64,000 bases of DNA from SZAS-103 sp043747745 (GTDB lineage Bacteria > Pseudomonadota > Gammaproteobacteria > Xanthomonadales > Xanthomonadaceae). Location of the stretch: positions 76,516-140,515 of the forward strand of contig JAYTOP010000096.1 of the NCBI GenBank assembly GCA_043747745.1. The letters run 5' to 3'. Of the stretch, positions 19,500-27,261 are shown one piece after another (the first letter of the stretch is position 1; the number at the start of each line of letters is the position of its first letter). The position numbers and the translations under genes are program-made. Under the pieces are notes generated by a model, which ran no database searches, was not told where the DNA came from, and worked only from the letters and a program-made list of their open reading frames with translations.

Positions 19500-20405
19500 T
19501 TGCGCATCCAAGGCTCCATTACCGCGCTGGCGACCCCGTTCATCGTCGCTGGCGACATCGACTATCAGGCCTGGCAGCGGCTGCTGGAAATGCAGCTGGC
19601 GGGCGGCACGCAGGCGATCGTGGTCGCCGGCTCGACCGGCGAAGCGGCTGCGCTCGACGACGTCGAGTTCGACCGGCTGCTCTCGACGACAGTCGAGTTG
19701 ATCGCCGGGCGCATCCCAGTGCTGGCCGGTACGGGCATGCAGAGCACCGCCAAGACCATCGCCCAGACCCGCCGCGCGCGTGATTGCGGTGCGAACGCGG
19801 CGCTGATCGTTACCCCGCCGTATGTGCGACCGACCCAGACCGGGCTGCTGGTGCATTACATTGCGCTTGCCGAGCAGGGCGGGCTGCCGATCGTGCTCTA
19901 CAACGTCCCCGGCCGTAGCGGCTGCGACCTGTTGCCGGACACCGTGGCGCAGTTGCGCTCGCATCCGGAAATCATCGGCATCAAGGAAGCGATCGGCGAC
20001 ATCGAGCGCATCCGCGCGCTGCTGCCCTTGCGCAGCGAGGGTTTCACCGTCCTCAGCGGCGACGATCCGACCGCAGGACAGGCGATGCTGGCCGGTGCCG
20101 ACGGGGTGATCTCGGTTGCCTCCAACGTGATTCCAGCCGCGATGCGACGATTGTGCGACCATGCGCGCGGCGGCGATGCGGCTGCGGTCGCGGCGTTGCA
20201 GGATCAGCTGGCTCCGCTGCTGGATTTTCTTGGCGTAGAACCCAACCCGATTCCGGTCAAGGCATTGCTGACGCGGATGGGCATGGGTTCCGGTCTGCGC
20301 CTGCCGCTGCTGCCGCTGTCGTCGCAATATGCGCGCCAAGCCAATGCGATGGCGGTGGCTTGTGGCGCGCTCGAATCCGAATCGGCCGGCCCGCTGGCTG
20401 CATGA
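19500..20405 (+). CDS. dapA: 4-hydroxy-tetrahydrodipicolinate synthase
   Basis: A 301-residue TIM-barrel aldolase condensing pyruvate with aspartate semialdehyde in lysine/diaminopimelate synthesis. STGEAA at 45-50, Tyr134 in LYNVPGRSG, Arg139, and the Schiff-base Lys162 in GIKEAIGD are all present. The frame begins at TTG 19500 directly before RIQGSITALATPF; there is no ATG near the expected start, so TTG is the likely initiation codon. Divergent from gcvR with about 180 bp between. bamC follows 72 nt downstream, as in E. coli. Confidence 0.94.
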   Translation: MRIQGSITALATPFIVAGDIDYQAWQRLLEMQLAGGTQAIVVAGSTGEAAALDDVEFDRLLSTTVELIAGRIPVLAGTGMQSTAKTIAQTRRARDCGANAALIVTPPYVRPTQTGLLVHYIALAEQGGLPIVLYNVPGRSGCDLLPDTVAQLRSHPEIIGIKEAIGDIERIRALLPLRSEGFTVLSGDDPTAGQAMLAGADGVISVASNVIPAAMRRLCDHARGGDAAAVAALQDQLAPLLDFLGVEPNPIPVKALLTRMGMGSGLRLPLLPLSSQYARQANAMAVACGALESESAGPLAA

Positions 20406-20477
20406 CCAACCAGGCTGCATCACCAATACGTTGCCGCTGACACCACACGTTGACGCGTGACCCAACAGGAGAACCTG

Positions 20478-21020
20478 ATGTCGCTTTCCACTTCCACCGC
20501 CCGCGTGCTGCTGGCCTCCACACTCGCTGCGGCGCTGCTCGCTTCCTCCGGTTGCGGCGTGTTTCACCGCAAGGACGGCAGCGTCCGGTTCCTTCCTCAC
20601 CACCACAACTCCGATTACAGCAAGAGCCGCGAAAACCGTCCGCTGGAAGTGCCGCCGGATCTCGACACGCCGGCAACCGATCCTGCGATGCAGATTCCAT
20701 CCACGCGCGTTGGCGCATCAGTGGCAGCGGCCAGTTCGGTCAATTCCGCCAGCACAGGCTTCAGCGTGGGCGACACAGCCGCAGGAACATGGGAGCGCAT
20801 GGGTCGCGCGCTCGAGCGCATCGACGGCGTGACCATCACCCAGCGCGCGCAGCTGCTCAACAGCTATGAAGTGCAATACAAGGGAGCTTCGATGCTGTTG
20901 CGTGCCAATACCGACGGCGCTCAGTCCACCCATGTGGATGTGGTCAGCCCGGATGGCAAGCCGGTGCGTACGCCGGTAGCCGTCGAGTTGCTCGGCCTGT
21001 TGCGCAATCGGATTGGGTAA
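20478..21020 (+). CDS. bamC: BamC-like outer-membrane assembly lipoprotein (short form)
   Basis: ATG 20478 has AGGAG 8 nt upstream. The 180-residue product has a signal peptide with lipobox LASSGC (Cys26), an unstructured segment (ENRPLEVPPDLDTPA at about 52-66, the conserved BamD-binding stretch of NlpB/BamC) and one helix-grip-like domain at about 100-180. E. coli BamC is 344 residues with two such domains, so this is a one-domain form. Its place after dapA supports the identity. It acts as an accessory lipoprotein of the BAM complex at the outer membrane. Confidence 0.82.
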   Translation: MSLSTSTARVLLASTLAAALLASSGCGVFHRKDGSVRFLPHHHNSDYSKSRENRPLEVPPDLDTPATDPAMQIPSTRVGASVAAASSVNSASTGFSVGDTAAGTWERMGRALERIDGVTITQRAQLLNSYEVQYKGASMLLRANTDGAQSTHVDVVSPDGKPVRTPVAVELLGLLRNRIG

Positions 21021-21440
21021 GGAAGGGCGTTTGCAGGCCACTGGCCTGCGGCCTGACGAACGCCCGACGGCTATGCGGTCGGGCAGGACGAAGCGTCGCG
21101 CTGACGAACTGCCGGTGGCAGTTAGTGCGGCGATGACTGCGTGCGCCGGAGCGCACGCGAACAGCGAAGCTGGCCCGAAGGGCGAGCGCCATGGATGGCG
21201 CGAGTCAGGCCCGGCAGGGCCGGACTTAGGAAGGGCGTTTGCACGCCAGTGGCCTGCGGCCTGACGAACGCGCGACGGCTTATGCGGTCATGCGGTCGGG
21301 CCGAGTGAAGCGTCGCGCTGACGAACTGCCAGCGGCCGTTCGTGCGGCGATCACTGCGTGCGCCGGAGCGCACGCGAACAGCGAAGCTGGCCCGAAGGGC
21401 GAGCGCCATGGATGGCGCGAGTCAGGCCCGGCAGGGCCGG
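21021..21440. repeat. Tandem pair of a ~208-bp composite palindromic repeat
   Basis: Two near-identical copies lie head to tail at 21021-21228 and 21229-21440, both beginning GGAAGGGCGTTTGCA. The best-conserved stretch runs from GCGCCGGAGCGCACGCGAAC through AGCGAAGCTGGCCC to CGAGTCAGGCCCGGCAGGG. Each unit contains several small palindromes (GTGCGCCGGAGCGCAC; GGCGCGAG-type arms; CCGGCAGGGCCGG). The second copy has a short extra TATGCGGTCA-type duplication. A diverged relative lies at 41036-41240. No ORF spans it with coding character. It sits in the bamC-fdxA gap. Confidence 0.85.
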
Positions 21441-21455
21441 ATGAAAATGCGCTCG

Positions 21456-21524
21456 GCATAACCGTAGAGCCATTGGGCTGAAATACAAACGGCGCGACCG
21501 CAAGGCCACCCTGTTTGGTTATGC
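21456..21524. other. 69-bp element bounded by GCATAAC and GTTATGC (weak attC resemblance)
   Basis: The segment begins GCATAACC and ends GGTTATGC, an 8-bp inverted repeat like the outer simple sites of integron attC elements, at an attC-like spacing. The inner part does not show clear paired L boxes, so this is weak. It lies between the composite repeats and the end of fdxA. Confidence 0.25.
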
Positions 21525-21526
21525 GT

Positions 21527-21556
21527 TGTCGAACGATGCGCTGTCGAACGATGCGC
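21527..21556. repeat. Perfect 15-bp tandem duplication
   Basis: TGTCGAACGATGCGC occurs twice in direct succession (21527-21541 and 21542-21556), ending 4 nt before the fdxA stop. It is probably a local slip duplication in the fdxA 3' region. Confidence 0.75.
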
Positions 21557-21560
21557 GCGA

Positions 21561-21884
21561 TTAACGCTGCAATTCCGACAGCTTGTTGGTGACCTTGTCC
21601 CACTGGGCGGCGTCGGCAGGCGCGTCGATGCGCGTGGTGATCACCGGCCACGCCTTCGACAATTCGGCGTTGAGCGCGATGAAACCTTCCTGGCCGGCGG
21701 GCACGTCGTCCTCCGGATAGATTGCGTTGACCGGGCATTCCGGCTCGCACAGCGTGCAGTCGATGCATTCGTCCGGGTCGATGACCAGGAAGTTCGGCCC
21801 GACATGGAAGCAATCCACCGGGCATACCTCGACGCAATCGGTGTACTTGCAGCGAATGCAGCTCTCGGTGACGACGAAGGGCAT
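21561..21884 (-). CDS. fdxA: Seven-iron ferredoxin FdxA
   Basis: A 107-residue ferredoxin carrying one [3Fe-4S] and one [4Fe-4S] cluster. Cysteines 9, 17 and 50 fit the 3Fe site; 21, 40, 43 and 46 fit the 4Fe site (CIDCTLCEPECP), as in Azotobacter FdI-type proteins. The C-terminal extension of about 45 residues is normal for FdxA. Start ATG 21884. It is a cytoplasmic one-electron carrier; the partner enzyme is not evident from the neighbourhood (tRNA-Glu upstream on the same strand, repeats downstream). Confidence 0.95.
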   Translation of the reverse strand: MPFVVTESCIRCKYTDCVEVCPVDCFHVGPNFLVIDPDECIDCTLCEPECPVNAIYPEDDVPAGQEGFIALNAELSKAWPVITTRIDAPADAAQWDKVTNKLSELQR

Positions 21885-21940
21885 GGGATGGTTCCGCGCG
21901 GCGAGCGAACGATGCATGCAGTGTAGCGAGCCGGTGCCTA

Positions 21941-21974
21941 AAACTACAAAGCCCGGCGCAGATGGCCGGGCTTC
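21941..21974 (-). terminator. Rho-independent terminator after tRNA-Glu
   Basis: On the minus strand AAGCCCGGC-loop-GCCGGGCTTTGTAGTTTT forms a 9-bp GC-rich hairpin followed by a T-rich tail. It begins about 14 nt after the tRNA CCA end and before fdxA, so it terminates the tRNA transcript. Confidence 0.85.
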
Positions 21975-21987
21975 AAGTCGAAAACCT

Positions 21988-22063
21988 TGGTGCTCCCTAC
22001 GAGACTCGAACTCGTGTTCCCGCCTTGAGAGGGCGGTGTCCTGGGCCACTAGACGAAGGGAGC
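21988..22063 (-). tRNA. tRNA-Glu (anticodon CTC)
   Basis: A 76-nt gene on the minus strand. The 5' end GCTCCCT pairs with AGGGAGC before an encoded CCA at 21990-21988. The anticodon stem CCGCC/GGCGG encloses the loop CTCTCAA, giving anticodon CTC, which reads GAG. The T arm is CACGAGTTCGAGTCTCGT. A hairpin terminator follows. Confidence 0.95.
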
Positions 22064-22207
22064 GTGAAGGTCGATCGCTGGCAGGCGCGGTACAAGCGGC
22101 TGCCGAACGATTAGTATAGCAATCCGACAGGACCGGGCAACGGTCCGTCCCCGGGTCAGAGCCGGGCATCGCTCTGTTTCCCGAGGATTTGGCGGCTTTG
22201 CCGCAGC

Positions 22208-23584
22208 ATGACCAACGTTTCCGTTCCAACGCTCCCGCGCAACGTGCCGCGCGACCAGCACATCATTTCGCGGCGGCAGATCAGCCAGAGCGCGCTGCGT
22301 GTGCTGTACAAGCTCAACGAAGCAGGCTTCGACGCCTATCTCGTCGGCGGTGCCGTGCGCGACCTGCTGATCGGCGGTCATCCCAAGGATTTCGACGTCG
22401 CGACCAATGCGACGCCCGAGCAGGTCAAGGCGTTGTTCCGCAATTGCCGATTGATCGGTCGCCGCTTTCGGCTCGCCCATGTTATCTACGGGCCCGAGAT
22501 CATCGAGGTTGCGACCTTCCGCGCCAACACCGACGACGGCACTGGCGATCGCGAATCGCACGAAGGCGGGCGCCTGCTGCGCGACAATGTCTACGGCACC
22601 ATCGAGGACGACGCGGAGCGCCGCGATTTCACCGTCAATGCGCTGTACTACGGCGTACGCGACTTCGCGGTGCTCGATTACGTGGGCGGCTGGGAAGACG
22701 TGCAGCGACGCACGCTGCGGCTGATCGGCGACCCTGAGCTGCGTTACCGCGAAGACCCGGTGCGCATGCTGCGTGCGGTGCGGCTCGCGGCCAAGCTCGG
22801 TTTCTCGATCGATCCAGCCAGTGCCGAACCGATCCCGCGCCTCGCCTCGTTGATTGCCGAAGCACCGCCCGCGCGCTTGTTCGACGAGATGCTCAAGATG
22901 TTCCTGGCCGGGCATGGCGAGGCGAGCTTCGACGCGCTCGACCAGCACGGACTGCTCGCGGTGGTGTTGCCGGAAACCGCAGCGGCACTGGCCGACGACC
23001 ACGATGGCCGCCAGCGCGCGATGGTGCGCCAGGCGCTCGCCAACACCGATGACCGCGTGCGCAGCGGCAAGACAGTCACCCCGGCGTTCCTGTTCGCCGC
23101 GCTGCTCTGGCCTGCATTCCGCCGAGAACTGGGCTTGCTGGCCGAACAGGGGCTCGATCCGCTGAACACGCAGCAGCGCGCAGCCGATCGCGTGACGCTG
23201 CACCAAGCGCATAGGATCGCGATGCCGCGTCGGTTCTCGATCCCGATGCAGGAAATCTGGCTGCTGCAGGCGCGCTTCGACATCCGCCAGCGCAAGCGCG
23301 TGTTCCGGTTGCTGGCGCATCCGCGTTTTCGCGCAGCCTACGATTTCCTCGTGCTGCGCACCGTCGAACAGCCCGAACTGGCCGAGCCGGTCGCGTTCTG
23401 GACGGAGGCGCAGACGCTGTCGCACGATGGTCTGGCCGAACGTCTTGCAGCGCCACCGCATGCAGTCGCGCCTGTGCCTGCAATTGAGGGGGACGTTACC
23501 GCACCGCGCAAGCGTCCGCGCCGTCGGCGTCGGCACACCTCCGCCAGCGATACCGGCACGCCAGACACCACGCCCATCAGATGA
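22208..23584 (+). CDS. pcnB: Poly(A) polymerase I
   Basis: A 458-residue class II nucleotidyltransferase that adds 3' A tails promoting RNA decay. AYLVGGAVRDLLIG at 43-56 and the catalytic DFDVAT at 61-66 (Asp61 and Asp63) are present. RRDFTVNAL and the RYREDPVRMLRAVRLAAKLG block follow. The C-terminus is highly basic (RKRPRRRRRH), as in E. coli PcnB. These features separate it from the CCA-adding enzyme. Start ATG 22208. It is followed by folK, as in many gammaproteobacteria. Confidence 0.94.
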   Translation: MTNVSVPTLPRNVPRDQHIISRRQISQSALRVLYKLNEAGFDAYLVGGAVRDLLIGGHPKDFDVATNATPEQVKALFRNCRLIGRRFRLAHVIYGPEIIEVATFRANTDDGTGDRESHEGGRLLRDNVYGTIEDDAERRDFTVNALYYGVRDFAVLDYVGGWEDVQRRTLRLIGDPELRYREDPVRMLRAVRLAAKLGFSIDPASAEPIPRLASLIAEAPPARLFDEMLKMFLAGHGEASFDALDQHGLLAVVLPETAAALADDHDGRQRAMVRQALANTDDRVRSGKTVTPAFLFAALLWPAFRRELGLLAEQGLDPLNTQQRAADRVTLHQAHRIAMPRRFSIPMQEIWLLQARFDIRQRKRVFRLLAHPRFRAAYDFLVLRTVEQPELAEPVAFWTEAQTLSHDGLAERLAAPPHAVAPVPAIEGDVTAPRKRPRRRRRHTSASDTGTPDTTPIR

Positions 23585-23687
23585 CAGTCGCGCAGCGACG
23601 CCATCGTCCCTCTCTCGCTTGCGGGAGAGCGGGGAACCGTCGGCTGAGCCGAGGGTGGGGTGAGGGAAAATCTGGCGGTGCATTCGA

Positions 23688-24212
23688 ATGACGATCGTGA
23701 ATGCTTCCGATGTCAACACAGGACCGGTCAACGCGTGCATCGGCCTCGGCGGCAATCTTGGCGATGTCGCGGCCGTCATCGAACACGCATTCGCGGCGCT
23801 TTCCGAATTGCCGACAACGCATGTGCTGCGCCGCTCGCGGCTGTATCGCACGCCTGCCTGGGGGATGACCGCGCAGCCGGATTTCATCAACGCTGCTGCG
23901 CTGCTGTCCACGCAGTTGTCGCCGGATGCGCTGCTGGCCGAGTTGCTGCGGATCGAACGCGAGGCCGGGCGCGACCGCGACGCGCAACCCGAGCGCTGGG
24001 GCCCGCGTGCGCTCGACCTCGACTTGTTGTTGTACGGCGACGCCGTGATCGCGCATCCGGGCTTGAGCGTCCCGCATCCGCATCTGCACGAGCGCGCCTT
24101 CGTGCTGGTCCCGCTGGCCGAGATCGCGCCGGATGCGTTGGTTCCCGGCCACGGCTGCGTGGATGTCTTGCTGGCGGCGGTGGATGCGCAGGGAATTGTG
24201 GCTCTGGGTTAG
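23688..24212 (+). CDS. folK: HPPK (folate pyrophosphokinase)
   Basis: A 174-residue enzyme transferring pyrophosphate from ATP to 6-hydroxymethyl-dihydropterin in folate synthesis. CIGLGGNLGD starts the fold. The RWGPRALDLDLLLYGD block holds the two metal-binding aspartates, and VPHPHLHERAFVLVPLAEIAP is the classic C-terminal signature. The extra 10 N-terminal residues are non-conserved. It lies between pcnB and panB, 103 nt after pcnB. Confidence 0.95.
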   Translation: MTIVNASDVNTGPVNACIGLGGNLGDVAAVIEHAFAALSELPTTHVLRRSRLYRTPAWGMTAQPDFINAAALLSTQLSPDALLAELLRIEREAGRDRDAQPERWGPRALDLDLLLYGDAVIAHPGLSVPHPHLHERAFVLVPLAEIAPDALVPGHGCVDVLLAAVDAQGIVALG

Positions 24213-24252
24213 TGGGTTAGAGTAGGCGGCCTCCGGAACCGTTGACGAGCCG

Positions 24253-25083
24253 ATGTACGCATCCGACGACAAGTCCAAACCACGCGCGCCGATCACGGTG
24301 CCGTCGCTGCGCCAGGCCAAGCGCGATGGGCGCAGGCTGGTTATGCTGACCGCTTACGACGCGGGTTTTGCGACCGCGCTCGACAGTGCCGGCGTGGACA
24401 TCGTGCTGGTCGGCGACTCGCTGGGCATGGTCGTGCAGGGCAAGTCCAGCACGATTCCGGTCAGCATGGCCGACATGGTCTATCACACGGCCTGCGTCGC
24501 GCGCGGACTGCGCTCGGCATTGCTGGTCGCCGACATGCCGTTCCAGAGTTACCCGACGCCCGAACGCGCGCTGGATTCCGCTGCGCAGCTGCTTGCCCAA
24601 GGCGGTGCAGCGATGGTCAAGCTCGAAGGCGCGGGCCATGTCCTCGATTGCATCCGCTTCCTCGGCGAACGCGACATCCCGGTCTGCGCGCATCTTGGCC
24701 TCACGCCGCAATCGGTGATGAAGCTCGGTGGCTATGCGGTGCAGGGTCGCGAGTCTGCTGCTGCACAGCGCCTGTTCGACGATGCGCTCGCAGTCGAAGC
24801 GGCGGGCGCGGACATGCTGGTGCTCGAATGCGTGCCCAGCGCGCTCGCCAGGCGCATCAGTGCAGCCTTGGCGATTCCGACCATCGGCATCGGCGCTGGC
24901 CCCGACTGCGACGGGCAGGTGCTGGTGTTGCACGATCTGCTCGGGCTTGCGAGCGGGCATCGGCGTCCGCGCTTCGTCAAGGATTTCCTTGCCGAAGGCG
25001 GCTCGGTCGCTGGCGCAGTGCGCGCGTTCGCGACAGCGGTCCGCGACGGCAGCTTTCCCGATGCCGAACACAGTTACGCCTGA
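24253..25083 (+). CDS. panB: 3-methyl-2-oxobutanoate hydroxymethyltransferase
   Basis: A 276-residue TIM-barrel enzyme, the first committed step of pantothenate synthesis, using methylene-tetrahydrofolate. MLTAYDAGFATALDSAG, the metal-binding VGDSLGMVVQG, and the AHLGLTPQSV and IGIGAGPDCDGQVLV blocks are all present. The ATG is at 24253. panC begins 9 nt after its stop, so the two are co-transcribed and probably coupled. Confidence 0.96.
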   Translation: MYASDDKSKPRAPITVPSLRQAKRDGRRLVMLTAYDAGFATALDSAGVDIVLVGDSLGMVVQGKSSTIPVSMADMVYHTACVARGLRSALLVADMPFQSYPTPERALDSAAQLLAQGGAAMVKLEGAGHVLDCIRFLGERDIPVCAHLGLTPQSVMKLGGYAVQGRESAAAQRLFDDALAVEAAGADMLVLECVPSALARRISAALAIPTIGIGAGPDCDGQVLVLHDLLGLASGHRRPRFVKDFLAEGGSVAGAVRAFATAVRDGSFPDAEHSYA

Positions 25084-25092
25084 CGGTCGCGC

Positions 25093-25932
25093 ATGCAGAC
25101 GCTGAGCACGGTCGCTGAACTGCGCACACAGGTGCGCGCATGGAAACGCGATGGCCTGCGCGTGGGTTTCGTGCCGACCATGGGCAACCTGCATGCCGGG
25201 CATCATTCATTGATCGCGCTTGCGAAACAGCATGCCGATCGTATCGTCGCGAGCGTGTTCGTCAACCCGACCCAGTTCGGCCCGAACGAGGATTTCGCAT
25301 GTTATCCGCGCACGCTCGATGCGGATGCAGAAGGTCTGGCTGCGCACGCTTGCGACGTGTTGTTCGCGCCGACCGTCTCCGAAATGTACCCGGATGGCCC
25401 CGCTAACGCCGTGCAGATCCGCGTGCCTGGGATCACCACGATCCTCGATGGTGCGCATCGCCCCGGCCATTTCGATGGCGTTGCGACCGTGGTCGCGCGA
25501 CTGTTCAACATGGTGCAGCCGGATGTCGCAGTGTTCGGCCAGAAGGATTACCAGCAGTTGCAGGTGATCGGTTATCTCGCGCGCGACCTCGCGTTCCCGA
25601 TCGAACTGATCGCCGCGCCGACCAAGCGCGCCGACGATGGGCTTGCGTTGAGTTCGCGCAACCAGTACCTGTCTGCGAGCGAGCGTGCGATCGCACCGGA
25701 GATCCATCGCACATTGCTCGCGATGCGCGATGCGCTGCGATCCGGGCATGCTCTCGATGCCATCGAAAGCGAGGCGGCTCGACGCCTGGCGACAGCCGGT
25801 TTCGTGGTCGACTATGCTGCGATATATCGTGCCGACCTGACCGCACCGTCTGCTGGATACAGCGGGCTGGTCGCGTTGATCGCTGCGCGGTTGGGGAACA
25901 CGCGGCTGATCGACAACCTTCTGCTTGATTGA
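25093..25932 (+). CDS. panC: Pantothenate synthetase
   Basis: A 279-residue ligase joining pantoate and beta-alanine with ATP. FVPTMGNLHAGH (HAGH at 34-37, the HIGH-type motif), FGQKDYQQLQVI and the SSRNQYLS motif (KMSKS equivalent) are visible. It is directly after panB. panD, normally the third gene, is displaced about 4.5 kb downstream by glycosyltransferase and oxygenase genes. Confidence 0.96.
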   Translation: MQTLSTVAELRTQVRAWKRDGLRVGFVPTMGNLHAGHHSLIALAKQHADRIVASVFVNPTQFGPNEDFACYPRTLDADAEGLAAHACDVLFAPTVSEMYPDGPANAVQIRVPGITTILDGAHRPGHFDGVATVVARLFNMVQPDVAVFGQKDYQQLQVIGYLARDLAFPIELIAAPTKRADDGLALSSRNQYLSASERAIAPEIHRTLLAMRDALRSGHALDAIESEAARRLATAGFVVDYAAIYRADLTAPSAGYSGLVALIAARLGNTRLIDNLLLD

Positions 25933-25956
25933 ATAGCCATTGGGGCGGCCGCGCAC

Positions 25957-27018
25957 ATGAAGCTGATCATCCAGATTCCGTGTTTCGATGAAGCCGAAAA
26001 CCTGCCGACCACGTTGGCGGCATTGCCGCGTGCAGTGAATGGCTTCGACACGGTCGAGTATCTGGTCGTGGACGATGGTTCAAGCGATGACACGGCCGAG
26101 GTTGCGCGACGGTATGGCGTACACCACGTCGTGCGGCATGCGCAGAACTGCGGACTCGCGGCGGCATTCATGACCTGTATCACGTCGGCCCTCGCGCTCG
26201 GCGCCGATGCGATCGTCACCACCGATGGCGACAACCAGTATGTCGGCGCCGACATTCCTGCTCTCGTCGCGCCGGTGCGCGAAGGGCGTGCAGACTTCGT
26301 GATGGGCGTGCGACCGATCCACGACCGCCGCTATTTCCCGCTGTGGAAGGCGGTCTTGACGCGGCTCGGCACATTGCTTGCGCGCGGACTCAGTGGATTG
26401 CCGGTGCAGGATGCGCCGAGCGGCATGCGCGCCTACACCGCGCACGCTGCCCGCAGCCTGCGCGTAACCGGGCGCTTCAGCTACACGATGGAAACCCTGG
26501 TGCTTGCGGGGAGTCTGCGCTGGCGCATGGTGTCGGTGCCGATCCGGGTGAACCGCGCCGTGCGCCCGTCACGGTTGATGTCGAGTGTGCCGCAGTACAT
26601 GCGCAAATCCACGTTCGCGTTGCTGCGCGGCGTGTCGCTGCATCGACCTGGATTGATGTGCGCATTGATCCTGCTGGCGGGCCTGGCAACGGCCGTTGGC
26701 AGCACAGTCATCGCAGCGACCTTCGGCGCTGCTTCCGGGCAGTCGCCGCTCGGTCTTTTGGCCGGGTTGCTGGTGTGCGCGGCTGGCATCGCCTGGATGT
26801 GGCGCTTGCGCAGTCGCTCGGGCATTCATGCTCGCGCAGGTTCCGCGACAGATGCGCCGACATCACTCGATGCAGTCGTCAGGTCCGATGCGTGCGGCCG
26901 CGACGACTTCTCTGGTGTAGGGAGCGACCAGGAAGAACCACTGCCCGACGTGCGCCCAGTCGCCGGTATCGGCATGCCCTTCGCGGTTGCCGCTGGCGAG
27001 CAGGTCGCCGGTGGGTGA
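25957..27018 (+). CDS. Dolichol-phosphate mannosyltransferase-like GT2 glycosyltransferase
   Basis: A 353-residue protein. The N-terminal GT-A domain has IIQIPCFDEAENLPTTLAAL, the nucleotide-sugar motif VVDDGSSDDT at 37-46, TTDGDNQY near 88-95 and a PSGMRAYT-type acceptor loop. Two hydrophobic helices follow (about 227-250 and 260-282), typical of polyprenyl-phosphate sugar transferases. The last 70 residues run on, out of family character, antisense to the lipoprotein gene (156-bp overlap), suggesting the original stop was lost. It starts 24 nt after panC. Likely role: loading a lipid carrier for envelope glycan modification. Confidence 0.8.
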   Translation: MKLIIQIPCFDEAENLPTTLAALPRAVNGFDTVEYLVVDDGSSDDTAEVARRYGVHHVVRHAQNCGLAAAFMTCITSALALGADAIVTTDGDNQYVGADIPALVAPVREGRADFVMGVRPIHDRRYFPLWKAVLTRLGTLLARGLSGLPVQDAPSGMRAYTAHAARSLRVTGRFSYTMETLVLAGSLRWRMVSVPIRVNRAVRPSRLMSSVPQYMRKSTFALLRGVSLHRPGLMCALILLAGLATAVGSTVIAATFGAASGQSPLGLLAGLLVCAAGIAWMWRLRSRSGIHARAGSATDAPTSLDAVVRSDACGRDDFSGVGSDQEEPLPDVRPVAGIGMPFAVAAGEQVAGG

Positions 27019-27243
27019 ATCCACATACAGCTTGTACCAGGGCGATGGTTGCAGACTGGATACCGTCCAGTCGAAATGCACCCGGAAGTTGTGCGCTCCG
27101 CAGGCCAGGTGTCGATCCGGCGTCGCGATCAGCCGTACACCGGGACGCGGCAGGCTGAGGACTGGTGGCGTGGAGCTTTGCGGTGGCTGGCTGCACGCTG
27201 CAAACAGAGCGATTGCCAGAAGCATCCAGATCCTGCGAACCAT
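26863..27243 (-). CDS. Putative lipoprotein, unknown function
   Basis: A 126-residue product from ATG 27243, with a signal peptide and lipobox FAACS (Cys17). The mature part contains FRVHFDWTVSS, WYKLYVDSPTGDLLASG and VGQWFFLVAPYT, a small beta-sandwich-like pattern with two further cysteines (Cys48 in LACGAH and one near the end in DDCIE). It is convergent with, and overlaps the tail of, the glycosyltransferase gene and is divergent from the membrane protein at 27262. I do not recognise the family. Confidence 0.65.
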   Translation of the reverse strand: MVRRIWMLLAIALFAACSQPPQSSTPPVLSLPRPGVRLIATPDRHLACGAHNFRVHFDWTVSSLQPSPWYKLYVDSPTGDLLASGNREGHADTGDWAHVGQWFFLVAPYTREVVAAARIGPDDCIE

Positions 27244-27261
27244 GCGACGTCCCGTTCCATC

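Noticed and set aside
21021..21440. Possible CRISPR array
   Set aside because: There are only two long units of about 208 bp with no spacer pattern and no cas genes.
22049..23911. A 620-codon antisense frame over pcnB
   Set aside because: pcnB on the plus strand has every family motif. The antisense frame has none and also covers the tRNA edge.
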